Below, in pieces: positions 24,926 through 33,477 of a stretch of 47,703 bases of DNA. The stretch spans positions 1 to 47,703 of the forward strand of contig UBQW01000031.1 of NCBI GenBank assembly GCA_900467745.1, in the 5' to 3' direction. The stretch comes from Hyphomicrobiales bacterium (GTDB taxonomy: Bacteria; Pseudomonadota; Alphaproteobacteria; Rhizobiales; Rhizobiaceae). Each line of letters starts with the position of its first letter. Positions within the stretch are counted from its first letter, which is position 1. The position numbers and the translations under genes were made by a program. The notes below the pieces were generated by a model. The model had not been told where the DNA came from, made no database searches, and saw only the letters and a list, made by a program, of their open reading frames with translations.

Positions 24926-25836
24926 TTTGCTTCATTCCTGGAAAGAACGCGGATGAAAGCGATCACCAGCAGATTAACAAAGATGACGGTGATCCAGGCG
25001 ACGGCAGAGGCCACACCCATGTCGCCCGAGGTGAAACCCGTAATGTAACTGTAGATGCTGAGCATCTCCGTCGATGCACCCGGGCCGCCTCTGGTTAGAA
25101 CAAAGACAAGATCGAAGGATCTGATCGCATCGATCAACCGGATCAGGACGACCACCAAAATAATGGGCTTGATCATCGGCAGAACGATCAGGCGCAGCTT
25201 CTGCCACTCCGACAGACCATCCAGTGAGGCAGCTTCGGTAACTTCCTCAGAGACCGATTGTAGGCCCGAGAGCAAGATAAGGGCTACGAAAGGTGTCCAT
25301 TGCCAGACATCCACCAGGATCACGATCGGCAGAGCCCAGGTCGTGCTAACGATCCAGTCAGCCGCAGGCAAACCGAGGCTGGTCAACACATAGTTCAGCA
25401 GGCCGTAGCTTGGAGCGAGGATGTAACGAAAGGTCAGTCCCATACCGACCGGAGAAATCAGGACGGGAACGATCAACAACGTCCTCAGGATGCCGATGCC
25501 CATCATCTTGCGGTCGAGCAAGACGGCAATGAAAAGCCCGATCACGAACTCGATGGCGACCGTGCAGCCCGCGAATATAACTGTGACCCAGAAGCTTTGG
25601 CGAAATAGCTCATCGCTCAAAAGATAGGTAAAATTCTCAAAGCCGGCGAAGGATGCCGCGCTTGGGCGATAGAGAGTGTAGTTATGAAAGGCCAACCAAA
25701 GCGAGTACATCGTCGCATATACTGTCAGACAGAACAAGTATACTACTGCGGGTGCGAGCAGCAGCACCGCAAGAATTGACTCTTTTCGCTGCCATGGGGG
25801 CACAATTGATGAAGAGCGCGTTTGGGATAACGCCAT
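24922..25836 (-). CDS. ABC sugar-type permease, MalF family
   Basis: 304 aa, six membrane helices, EAA loop VTEAASLDGLSEWQKLRLIVLPMIKP. It begins 71 bp after the solute-binding protein ends and overlaps the MalG-type gene by 4 bp. Together with the family-1 binding protein at 25908-27284 it forms a complete CUT1-type importer. The substrate is likely a sugar, polyol or glycosylated compound, not determinable here. Confidence 0.93.
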   Translation of the reverse strand: MALSQTRSSSIVPPWQRKESILAVLLLAPAVVYLFCLTVYATMYSLWLAFHNYTLYRPSAASFAGFENFTYLLSDELFRQSFWVTVIFAGCTVAIEFVIGLFIAVLLDRKMMGIGILRTLLIVPVLISPVGMGLTFRYILAPSYGLLNYVLTSLGLPAADWIVSTTWALPIVILVDVWQWTPFVALILLSGLQSVSEEVTEAASLDGLSEWQKLRLIVLPMIKPIILVVVLIRLIDAIRSFDLVFVLTRGGPGASTEMLSIYSYITGFTSGDMGVASAVAWITVIFVNLLVIAFIRVLSRNEAK

Positions 25837-25907
25837 GGAAATCTACTCCTGCTGAAAGAAAAGTGGTCGAGCCGCACAGCGAGAAAGTTGCACTGTGCGG
25901 CTGGCCC

Positions 25908-27284
25908 TTATCCTTTGTAGTAGCCGCTCTTGGTCATCAGACGGGTCACTTGCGACTGCATGGCCTTAAGTGCCTGATCAGTGGTTTTGGCGCCCGTCAC
26001 CACAGCGGAAACTTCCGTCCCGACGAGCTCGTAAAGAGCTGGCGTTTCAGGGATCGCCATGTAGCGGACTGCAACGGGCAGCGTGTCCATCAGGGCCGAG
26101 TAGTAAGGTCTGACGTTGCTGTACTTCTTCAGCAGCGAAAGCCGCGCCGGTTGGCCTGTGCTATTGACGAACAATTCGCCAAAGGCCGGATCCTGGAGAT
26201 CGCCACTGTTGCAGAACTTCACCCATTCCCATGCAGCGTCCTTGTGCTTCGAAAACGCTGGGATGATCAGGCCGTGACCGCCCATATGTGGGGAGTGACG
26301 TCCCTTCGGTCCGTCACCCTTCGGCACGACGCCGGCCTTCCATACGTCGGAGTATTTCGTGAACTTTGGATCGTTCATCGAGGAACCACCCCACACCGCC
26401 GGGGAATAGAGCCAGGTACCGTTCAGCATTGCCGAATTGGCTTCATCGTCGGCGGCATTCAGCGTCGTCGGATCGCAGTACTTCACCAGTTGCAGAAGCA
26501 CCTCGAAGGCCTTGCGACCTTCGTCGCTATCCAGTGTCGGATGCCAACCACCCGGACCCATCTTGTCGAACCAGTCACCACCATAGGAGCGGAGCAGTAC
26601 AATAAATGCCGTGCCGGCCCAGAAGCCGCGTTTCAGCGTTGTGCCTACGACATTTTTCTTGCCGCCTTCCGAGAGTTCTTTAGCGATTTCGATCGCGTCT
26701 TCCCAGGTTTCCGCCGGACCCTTGATGCCAGCCTTCTCGAAGACGTCGGCGCGGTAGTACTGCAACTGCGCATTGCTGTCCGGTGGCAGGCCGTAAAGAA
26801 TGCCACCTTGGGCAGCCGGCTTGTCGCGATAGAGATCGAGCACGTTCTCGGGGATATCCGCTAGAATGTCCGCTTTGAATGCAGGATCCTTGTCCAGATA
26901 TGGCTGGATCGGCTCCAGCGCCTTCTGTTCGAGGAATTGCGGCACGTAAGCGTAGTCTTCCTGGATCACATCGTAGCGATCACTCTTCGACGACATCGCG
27001 ATCGCTGTTTTCGGCAGCATGTCTGCAATTGGCTCTGCTGTGACCTGTAGCTGGATGTCGGGGAACTTCTTCTGAAACATCGGGTAAATACCCTTCTGCG
27101 TCAGTTCCCATCGTTGCCCTGCAGATGCCCACGAGACGATCGTCGTGGTATCCGCGGCCATCGCTGTGCTTCGTAGAAACGTTGGGGTTGTCAATGCGAC
27201 GGTTGCCGCACCGCCTGCCGCCTTCAATAGGGATCGACGGCTGAAGCCGTATCCCATAATCTTATCTTTCATGTCGTCTGTCAT
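25908..27284 (-). CDS. Family-1 extracellular solute-binding protein with Tat signal
   Basis: 458 aa. The N-terminus carries a twin-arginine signal: SRRSLLKAAGGAATVALTTP, with cleavage likely after TAMA, so the protein is exported folded. The mature part is a family-1 binding protein (WASAGQRWELTQKGIYPMF, DVIQEDYAYVPQFL, NSAMLNGTWLYSP). The start at 27284 has GGAGGG 4 nt upstream. It is the recognition component for the CUT1 permeases that follow. A 233-bp gap separates it from the amidase gene, possibly with its own promoter. Confidence 0.92.
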   Translation of the reverse strand: MTDDMKDKIMGYGFSRRSLLKAAGGAATVALTTPTFLRSTAMAADTTTIVSWASAGQRWELTQKGIYPMFQKKFPDIQLQVTAEPIADMLPKTAIAMSSKSDRYDVIQEDYAYVPQFLEQKALEPIQPYLDKDPAFKADILADIPENVLDLYRDKPAAQGGILYGLPPDSNAQLQYYRADVFEKAGIKGPAETWEDAIEIAKELSEGGKKNVVGTTLKRGFWAGTAFIVLLRSYGGDWFDKMGPGGWHPTLDSDEGRKAFEVLLQLVKYCDPTTLNAADDEANSAMLNGTWLYSPAVWGGSSMNDPKFTKYSDVWKAGVVPKGDGPKGRHSPHMGGHGLIIPAFSKHKDAAWEWVKFCNSGDLQDPAFGELFVNSTGQPARLSLLKKYSNVRPYYSALMDTLPVAVRYMAIPETPALYELVGTEVSAVVTGAKTTDQALKAMQSQVTRLMTKSGYYKG

Positions 27285-27517
27285 GAGACCCTCCAGTATT
27301 GTTGATTGCTTTTGTTCCCCTCAGAAGAGGCGCGAACCGTCACAAGCGCTTTGGGGCTGATCGGTCGCGGTCCCTGAGATATGTGTCGTCGTTTGTTTTG
27401 GTTGTGATGTTCCTTTCGTTGGTTGAACACTGCTTTTTTCTCTGCCGCCAAGGCACGGTTAGAGAACCCATGCGTGGGCAAGTCTTGGGAGGACTTATTG
27501 TCTGATTGGTCGGTTGA

Positions 27518-28939
27518 TTACGGTATGCTGGCTGCGAGATATTCCGCTGGGCGGCGGCGATGCCAATCGCTCGCCTGCTGAACGGCATGGGCTGCTCGGA
27601 ATAGCAGTGATTCATTGAAGTGGTCTGACACAAACTGAAAGCCGATCGGCATACCTTCCGTTGTCAGGCCACCTGGAAGCGTGATTGTCGGATGACCGCT
27701 CATGTCAAACGGCGCGGTAAAACGTAGCATGTCGGCATTGAAGTCCGGATCCGTGCCCAAATCCTTCATGCGATCATTGGTCGGCGACCCGATCGGTTGT
27801 GCAGGCGCCAGAATTAGATCAATGTCCTGGAAGACCGCGTCTAGCTGGCCGCGGAAGGATATGCGATCTAATATCATCCTTTGGTAATCGACGGCCGACA
27901 GCCGCAGTCCGAGATCCAGGAGGCCGGCCATCGGGGCGCCATATCTCAGTTTCTGCGCCGGGTATGTCGATTGATGAGCGACAGCTGCCTCGACGCCGCA
28001 AAGGGGCAGCCAGTTTTTGATCATCGCGGTCTCGTCGGGGAAACGAATGGCTTTGACGACGCCGCCAAGCTCTGTCACCAGACCGATCATCCCCGATAAC
28101 ATCGCCAAGGTATCTTCATCTGTACCCCTGGCATTCCAGGACGCATCGATGCCGATCCGGAGCCCACGGATTCCGTCGCCGATCGTGGCCAGATAGTCTG
28201 GCACCTCGCGCAGGCTCGCGGTGGGATCCTTTACATCGGCGCCAGCCATCGCGCCGAGCATCGCTGCGGCATCAGCCGCGGTGCGTGTGATTGGCCCGAG
28301 ATGATCCAGCGTTGCTGCCAGCTCGTAGGCACCGTAGCGGCTGACTAGGCCCCACGTTGGTTTTAACCCGGTCAGTCCGTTGGCGACGGAGGGGAATCGG
28401 ATCGAACCGCCGGTGTCCGAGCCGATCGATCCGAAGCAGAGGCCGGCGGCCGTTGCGACACCCGAGCCGCTTGATGATACGCCCGTCCAGTGGGATGATC
28501 CCCACGGATTGACAGGCGAGGGGACGTCCGGATGATGATCCGCAAACGCGCCCTCGGTCATGCGCAGCATACCAAGGAAGATCGCACCTGCATTCCGTAG
28601 CTTCCGGACGACAGTTCCGTCCTCCCTAGGCACAAATTCTGCGTGAAGAGGCATTCCGCCGGTTGCGGTTACTCCCTTAACCCAGCAAAGATCCTTTATT
28701 CCCAAGGGCGCGCCATGAAGCGGTCCCTTTTTCTCACCGCGCATGATTTCGTCATCGACTTGACGGGCCTGCTGCAACGCGAGTTCTGGAGTTTTCAATA
28801 TGAAACTCTTGAGCGAGCCGTCGAGACTATCGATACGGTCAATCTGATGCCGCGTAACTTCGACCGAAGATAGTTCCTTGGCCTGGATGCGCTTTGTCAA
28901 CTCAACGAGGTCCATGAATGAAATTTGATCTGAAAGCAC
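27518..28939 (-). CDS. Amidase-signature-family hydrolase
   Basis: 473 aa from a GTG at 28939 with GGAG 7 nt upstream (MLSDQISFMDLVELTKRI). The amidase signature is complete: the catalytic lysine in GIKDLCWVKG, the serine-rich GVSSSGSGVATAAG and the nucleophile loop GSDTGGSIRFPS (Ser-cisSer-Lys triad). It hydrolyses a carboxamide to acid plus ammonia or amine; the substrate is unknown. It is the first gene of the long leftward series, just downstream of the palindromic operator at 29164-29179. Together with hyuAB it points to breakdown of a nitrogen-containing compound. Confidence 0.9.
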   Translation of the reverse strand: MLSDQISFMDLVELTKRIQAKELSSVEVTRHQIDRIDSLDGSLKSFILKTPELALQQARQVDDEIMRGEKKGPLHGAPLGIKDLCWVKGVTATGGMPLHAEFVPREDGTVVRKLRNAGAIFLGMLRMTEGAFADHHPDVPSPVNPWGSSHWTGVSSSGSGVATAAGLCFGSIGSDTGGSIRFPSVANGLTGLKPTWGLVSRYGAYELAATLDHLGPITRTAADAAAMLGAMAGADVKDPTASLREVPDYLATIGDGIRGLRIGIDASWNARGTDEDTLAMLSGMIGLVTELGGVVKAIRFPDETAMIKNWLPLCGVEAAVAHQSTYPAQKLRYGAPMAGLLDLGLRLSAVDYQRMILDRISFRGQLDAVFQDIDLILAPAQPIGSPTNDRMKDLGTDPDFNADMLRFTAPFDMSGHPTITLPGGLTTEGMPIGFQFVSDHFNESLLFRAAHAVQQASDWHRRRPAEYLAASIP

Positions 28940-29014
28940 GACATATCTCCAGTTCATGCGAGCTCGGGCGCGACGCCGGTCGGCGCAACGCTGGCTTTGC
29001 GTCCAGCACTGCAC

Positions 29015-29399
29015 GCGCAGATCTGCCGTATCGGCGAACGCGCGCAGTAATCCGTGGCAGGTTCTTGGAGAATCTGCCGCCTATGCTTTTGGTGTAGCTA
29101 AAGAAAACGCTGTTCCGATGGTCTTTTTCGACCTTAAAGAAGTCGTTGCCATTTCGTAAATTAGTTTCACATTAGAAACTTTTGTCGTCAAGTGGCAGCC
29201 AGCTAAAAAACTGCACTTTGATCAAAATCAAAAAATTAATGCAGTAAAATCAATGCTGAGTATCAAAAGTTTTTGCATTGTGTGCGTTAGTTTGCTATTT
29301 GTCTGTGGCAGAGCAGTGAAATCGGCGACAATTTGTGACAGCATATAGATCCAGCTGCACCTGGACGCCATCGCAGACAACTCATGAGAAGAGGAAACT
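29015..29399. promoter_or_regulatory. Divergent promoter region between amidase operon and GntR gene
   Basis: The region is AT-rich between about 29160 and 29320, in contrast to its flanks. On the leftward strand, TTGACG lies 6 bp before the palindrome at 29164-29179. On the rightward side TTGATCAAAATCAA and TCAAAAGTTTTTGCATTG may hold the GntR promoter. No gene is seen here. Confidence 0.5.
29164..29179. promoter_or_regulatory. Operator-like palindrome GTTTC-ACATTA-GAAAC (site 1)
   Basis: GTTTCACATTAGAAAC is a 5-bp inverted repeat with 6-bp spacer. A copy with a single base difference (GTTTCACATTGGAAAC) stands at 35870-35885 upstream of the other leftward operon. In both places it lies 4-6 bp past a TTGAC(G/A) on the leftward strand, where a repressor would block RNA polymerase. 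Confidence 0.7.
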
Positions 29400-30221
29400 T
29401 TGGCCAATACGAACAAATCCTCGCTGGATGTCTTACCCAAAATCTCGGTGCAGGAAACTACCTACGAAAAGATTCGCGAACTAATCTTGACTGGTGGTAT
29501 CGAGCCTGGGAAAACAGTTCCGGTTCAAAGCCTCTCCGACTTGTTTGGAGTTAGTGCAATGCCGGTACGTGAAGCTTTACGTCGATTGGCCGCCGAAGGC
29601 GCCTTGACGGTGATAGGTGGACGATCGGTTGGGATCCCACGGTTGACGGTCGATCGGCTGGAGGACCTCCGCCGCGTCCGCATCGAATTGGAAACCACCG
29701 CCACGAACTGGGCGATTCGCTCCATCACTGCGGATAACATAGCTGAGCTAACGCACGCGACTGCAATGATGGATTTAGCCATCGAACAAGGCAGCAGAGT
29801 CGGTTACGTCACCGCAAACCACAATTTCCATTTTGCAATTTACAGGGCCACTGGCTCCGAGACGCTGGTGTCGCTTATTCAGACGCTCTGGATGCAAATT
29901 GGCCCATACTTTAGCCTTCTCGACCACAGCGGCAACTGGCGCCTCGCAAATGCGCAGCACCGGGCTATTTGTGATGCACTGACGAAGAAAGACATTCGGT
30001 CGGCGAGACAAGCGCTGCAAGATGACATTAATGGCGGTCTGGGCGTACTAAAGGATATCCTAATCGAAAAGCGTAAGAGCGAGAGAAAGAGCACCGTGCT
30101 AAAGACGACGTCCAAACACGCTACACTTTCTCTCGGGGGGGCTGGCGTTACAGAAGGTCCGCGGCAGCAAGATCCCGCATCAGATGGCTCGAGCCATAGG
30201 TCCAAGGCTGGCACTCGGTAG
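29400..30221 (+). CDS. GntR-family (FCD subgroup) transcriptional regulator
   Basis: 273 aa from TTG 29400, with AGAGG 5 nt upstream. Winged HTH: ETTYEKIREL, LSDLFGVSAMPVREALRRLA and ALTVIGGRSVGIP (residues about 17-80). The FCD ligand domain follows, with DLRRVRIELETTATNWA and the helical HxxxH-type region (NHNFHFAIYRATG, NAQHRAICDAL) that often binds metal and a carboxylate. The last 40 residues are an unusual Ser/Lys/Gly-rich tail. The gene ends inside the 3' end of the convergent FAH-family gene (74-bp overlap). It probably controls the divergent amidase operon. Confidence 0.88.
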   Translation: MANTNKSSLDVLPKISVQETTYEKIRELILTGGIEPGKTVPVQSLSDLFGVSAMPVREALRRLAAEGALTVIGGRSVGIPRLTVDRLEDLRRVRIELETTATNWAIRSITADNIAELTHATAMMDLAIEQGSRVGYVTANHNFHFAIYRATGSETLVSLIQTLWMQIGPYFSLLDHSGNWRLANAQHRAICDALTKKDIRSARQALQDDINGGLGVLKDILIEKRKSERKSTVLKTTSKHATLSLGGAGVTEGPRQQDPASDGSSHRSKAGTR

Positions 30222-31299
30222 AAAGTGTGACGCGGTTCGAAAGTGTACCTAGAAGCGGCGTGGAAATTTCCACGATATCGCCGAGCTTATGCGTGAAACC
30301 TTTGCCAGCGCCATCACGGTCCATTGTCGGCGCAAACATGGTTCCCAACATCAGGATTAGGCCATCAGGGTATTGATGGTGACGCCCGATGGTAGCCGCG
30401 GCCAGAGATTCAGGAGAACGGGAAATCTGCGCCATATTGGACGCACCGTTTAGGATGAAACCGTCCTCTCCCTCAATCCGCAGACTAAGTTCGGCCGATT
30501 TGATGTCTTCCAACGTGAAACCATCGCTGAATAGCCGGATGAATGGTCCGATCGCTGCCGATGCGTTGTTGTCCTTCGCCTTGCCGAGCAGCAGTGCTGA
30601 TCGCCCCTCAACGTCACGCAGGTTGACATCGTTTGCGATAGTCGCGCCGATGATGGCGCCCGTGCTGGCGATCAGCAGAGCGATCTCGGGCTCTGGATTG
30701 TTCCATTGGGAGATCGGGTGCAATCCAACGTCTGCCCCATAACCAACGCTCGACATCGGTTGCGATTTGGTGAAAATTTCGGCGTCCGGGCCAATGCCGA
30801 CTTCGAGGTACTGGCTCCAGATGCCCTTGCCGATCAGGGTTTGCTTCAACGCCATGGCTTCATCAGACCCCGGCACGATCTTGCTGAGGTCCGTCCCAAT
30901 TAGCGCAATAACTTCTTGGCGCAGCGCCTCGGCACGCGACTTGTCACCCAGCGCCTGCTCCTCGATAACCCGTTCGAGCAGGGAAGCGACAAAGGTAACG
31001 CCCGAGGCCTTGACCGCCTGGAGATCCACTGGAGACAGTAGACGCGGCAAATCGGTGTTGGGCTTTTCGGCTCTGCTGTTTGCCAGGATGGTGTCTATCT
31101 CGCCAACAATCGTGCCCTGTGCATTGCGAACGTATTCGGCCGGAGACGGACTTTCAGCAATGTCCCGGACGGTCGCTTTGGACTTGGCAGTTATGTCGAA
31201 AATCGCGTTTTGCCGGAGCGTAACAATACGTGGATAGGCAAAACCTGGGACATTTGCGCGACCGACGAAAACGCCATCGCCCGTACCGATACCGTTCAT
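30148..31299 (-). CDS. Fumarylacetoacetate-hydrolase-fold protein (possible 2-keto-3-deoxy-sugar-acid dehydratase)
   Basis: 383 aa, longer than simple FAH enzymes (about 280). Metal ligands are visible as NPEPEIALLI (E-x-E) and ANDVNLRDVEGR (D), with the lysine in LLGKAKDNN. This longer form resembles FAH-fold enzymes that dehydrate 2-keto-3-deoxy-pentonates to 2-oxoglutarate semialdehyde. It follows the ribose-type transporter genes, and an aldehyde dehydrogenase of the right type is encoded at 37768-39207. The specific reaction is inferred. A strong hairpin separates it from the upstream binding-protein gene. Confidence 0.75.
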   Translation of the reverse strand: MNGIGTGDGVFVGRANVPGFAYPRIVTLRQNAIFDITAKSKATVRDIAESPSPAEYVRNAQGTIVGEIDTILANSRAEKPNTDLPRLLSPVDLQAVKASGVTFVASLLERVIEEQALGDKSRAEALRQEVIALIGTDLSKIVPGSDEAMALKQTLIGKGIWSQYLEVGIGPDAEIFTKSQPMSSVGYGADVGLHPISQWNNPEPEIALLIASTGAIIGATIANDVNLRDVEGRSALLLGKAKDNNASAAIGPFIRLFSDGFTLEDIKSAELSLRIEGEDGFILNGASNMAQISRSPESLAAATIGRHHQYPDGLILMLGTMFAPTMDRDGAGKGFTHKLGDIVEISTPLLGTLSNRVTLSTECQPWTYGSSHLMRDLAAADLL

Positions 31300-31358
31300 G
31301 GGGCACCTTATTGAGTTGAGAGCTGGTTATTGTCAGAAAAGTCTGTTGGCAAAGAAAT

Positions 31359-31387
31359 GCCGGCCCTGGCGATATATCAGGGCCGGC
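31359..31387 (-). terminator. 10-bp GC-rich hairpin after binding-protein gene
   Basis: GCCGGCCCTG (31359-31368) pairs perfectly with CAGGGCCGGC (31378-31387) around a 9-nt loop; on the leftward strand ATTTCTTTG follows. It lies 11 bp past the binding-protein stop and 60 bp before the FAH-family start, so it may reduce readthrough or stabilise the upstream mRNA 3' end, giving more binding protein than enzyme. Confidence 0.65.
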
Positions 31388-31397
31388 GCATTCGTTC

Positions 31398-32336
31398 TTA
31401 GTTGCGCTTGGCTTCCCAGCCCTTGTAGTCGGCGACGTTGTCACGCGTGACGAGCGCAGAGTCGAGCAAGATAATCGGCTTTTCCGGCTTTTCGCCGTTC
31501 AGGGCCTTGTAGCCCAGTTCGACAGCCGTTCTGGCCATGTTGTAAGGATCCTGGCTCGCGGTCGCCTGAATTGACGCGCTTGCGGGGTTCTTAAGTTCGG
31601 CTTCGAGATCGGGAGCGCCATCAACCGAGGTGATGATAATCCCATCACGGTTTAGCTGCTTTATAGCCAGGTTGCTGCCGATAGCCTGGGGATCGGCGAC
31701 AGCAAATACAGCGTCAATCTTCGGGAAGCGTGTCAGCTGCGACTGCATCACCGCAAGACCGCCGTCGCGCGAGCTCTTGCCGTCCTGGTCATCAGACAGA
31801 ACCTTGATGCCTGGATTCGCCGAGAACACGGACTTGCAGCCCTTTACGCGATCGATGATTGCGGAGTTCTGCGGGCCGTTCTGGATAATGACGTCACCCT
31901 TGCCGCTCAGCTTATCGACGATAAATTTGCACGCCACTTCTCCGGCCTGCACGTTATTAGTCGTGACCGTCAGGTCGGCGCCCTTAGCTGCGGTGTCAAC
32001 TGAAACGACTACGATACCCGCGTCTTTTGCCTTCTTGATCGCCGGAGCCAATGCACTCGGATCACCTGGGTTGAGCAAGATCATCTGCACGCCGGCAGCG
32101 ATGAAGCTGTCGATCTGGTCAACCTGCTTGTTCAGGTCCTGTTCGAAGCCGACCGTTGTAACCTTGACGTTCGGGTTGATCTTCTTGGCTTCCGCTTCCG
32201 CACCCGTTGCCAGAGCAACGAAGAACGGATTTCCCAGCGACGCAAGCGAAATGCCGATTGACTTCAGTTCGGTGGCGGATGCCATTGATGCACTGACAGC
32301 GAGAATCGAGACGGCGGTAAAAAGTAGGCGCTTCAT
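31398..32336 (-). CDS. Ribose-type sugar ABC substrate-binding protein
   Basis: 312 aa with signal peptide MKRLLFTAVSILAVSASMAS and a type I periplasmic-binding fold (KSIGISLASLGNPFFVALA, IIQNGPQNSAIIDRVKGC, IITSVDGAPDLE). It directly follows its permease (75 bp) in the order ATPase-permease-binding protein. It is a clear paralogue of the orphan protein at 17193-18119. The class binds pentoses, hexoses or related small sugars and sugar acids. Confidence 0.92.
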   Translation of the reverse strand: MKRLLFTAVSILAVSASMASATELKSIGISLASLGNPFFVALATGAEAEAKKINPNVKVTTVGFEQDLNKQVDQIDSFIAAGVQMILLNPGDPSALAPAIKKAKDAGIVVVSVDTAAKGADLTVTTNNVQAGEVACKFIVDKLSGKGDVIIQNGPQNSAIIDRVKGCKSVFSANPGIKVLSDDQDGKSSRDGGLAVMQSQLTRFPKIDAVFAVADPQAIGSNLAIKQLNRDGIIITSVDGAPDLEAELKNPASASIQATASQDPYNMARTAVELGYKALNGEKPEKPIILLDSALVTRDNVADYKGWEAKRN

Positions 32337-32411
32337 GTTGGTGTTCCCTTTTCTGGTCGGCTTTTGACATGCCCGAAACGACTGCCGACGCGTCTTTCGG
32401 ACAATTCGATG

Positions 32412-33449
32412 TCAGGTCCGCGCGGAACCCTTCAGTCGATAGCGGTCGAGAGCAACGGCACCGATGATGACGAGTCCCTTGATGATGAACTGCCAGACGT
32501 CCGAAACGCCGGTCAGGATAAGTCCGTTGGACAGGACGGCGATGATCAAGGCCCCAATGAGGGTTCCCCAGATAGTGCCAACGCCGCCGACAAAGCTTGT
32601 GCCACCCAAAATGACAGCAGCAATTGCATCGAGTTCGTAGCCTTGGCCGAGTTGCAGGCCGTTGGCCGCGAGAAGGCGTGTCGATGACATCACGCCACCG
32701 ATACCAGCTAGGAAACCAGAGGCCACGTAGACGAAGAGAAGGACTGCCCAAACCTTGATGCCGGAAAGACGTGCTGCAACCTCATTGCCGCCAACTGCGT
32801 AAATCCGAACACCAAGTGCTGTGAAGCGAAGGATGAACCAGGATACGAGGATGACAACAAAGGCGATGACGCTGAGCCAGGAGATGCCCAGGAAAGCCGT
32901 GCCATTGATGAACGCGAAGGGGAGTTCAGGATTGAAAACCGTCTTGTCTTCACCAAGCAGACGGGCGACACCACGCACGGCAGTCAATGTTCCAAGCGTC
33001 ACGATAAATGGTGGCAACTTTGCGAAGGCGACCAGTGCGCCATTGACGAAGCCAAGGAGCATACCGAGCAGAATGCCCGCTGGCACTCCGAGATAACCGT
33101 AGCCATCAGGAACAAGAGAAACAATGACGGCGATCATCGCCGACGCTGCCAGCACGGAGCCGACGGAAAGGTCGATGCCACCCGTCAGAATGACGAAAGT
33201 CATTCCCGCCGCAAGCACGGTATTGATTGACGCCTGCTGTGCGACGATCGAGAGATTTTGAACCGAGATAAACCGGCCAACCGACCATGCCTCTGCAAGG
33301 CTGCCGCTCTCGGCATATCCGCTCAGGATCTGGAATAGAATTCCGATCAGGATGAGGATCGGCAACATTCCCAAGGCATGAAAGGAAGCCTTGAAGTTAC
33401 GCTTGCGCCGCACGCTCGCGGAATCCCGGACTATATCTGTGGCTGTCAT
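32412..33449 (-). CDS. Ribose-type ABC permease (RbsC family)
   Basis: 345 aa from the ATG at 33449 (MTATDIVRDSASVRRKRNFK); a longer frame upstream is unlikely. Eight to ten hydrophobic segments and landmarks of CUT2 permeases: ILTGGIDLSVGSVLAASAM, LPPFIVTLGTLTAVRG and AIAAVILGGTSFVGGVGTIWG. It forms the membrane channel for the ATPase encoded just upstream and the binding protein just downstream. Confidence 0.93.
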   Translation of the reverse strand: MTATDIVRDSASVRRKRNFKASFHALGMLPILILIGILFQILSGYAESGSLAEAWSVGRFISVQNLSIVAQQASINTVLAAGMTFVILTGGIDLSVGSVLAASAMIAVIVSLVPDGYGYLGVPAGILLGMLLGFVNGALVAFAKLPPFIVTLGTLTAVRGVARLLGEDKTVFNPELPFAFINGTAFLGISWLSVIAFVVILVSWFILRFTALGVRIYAVGGNEVAARLSGIKVWAVLLFVYVASGFLAGIGGVMSSTRLLAANGLQLGQGYELDAIAAVILGGTSFVGGVGTIWGTLIGALIIAVLSNGLILTGVSDVWQFIIKGLVIIGAVALDRYRLKGSART

Positions 33450-33477
33450 AACGATAGTTCCCTGCAGTTTTGTTCTC

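Noticed and set aside
25653..26864. 403-codon rightward open frame
   Set aside because: It lies antisense to the start of the MalF-type permease gene and most of the family-1 binding-protein gene, whose frames carry full family motifs. The rightward translation shows no recognisable domain.
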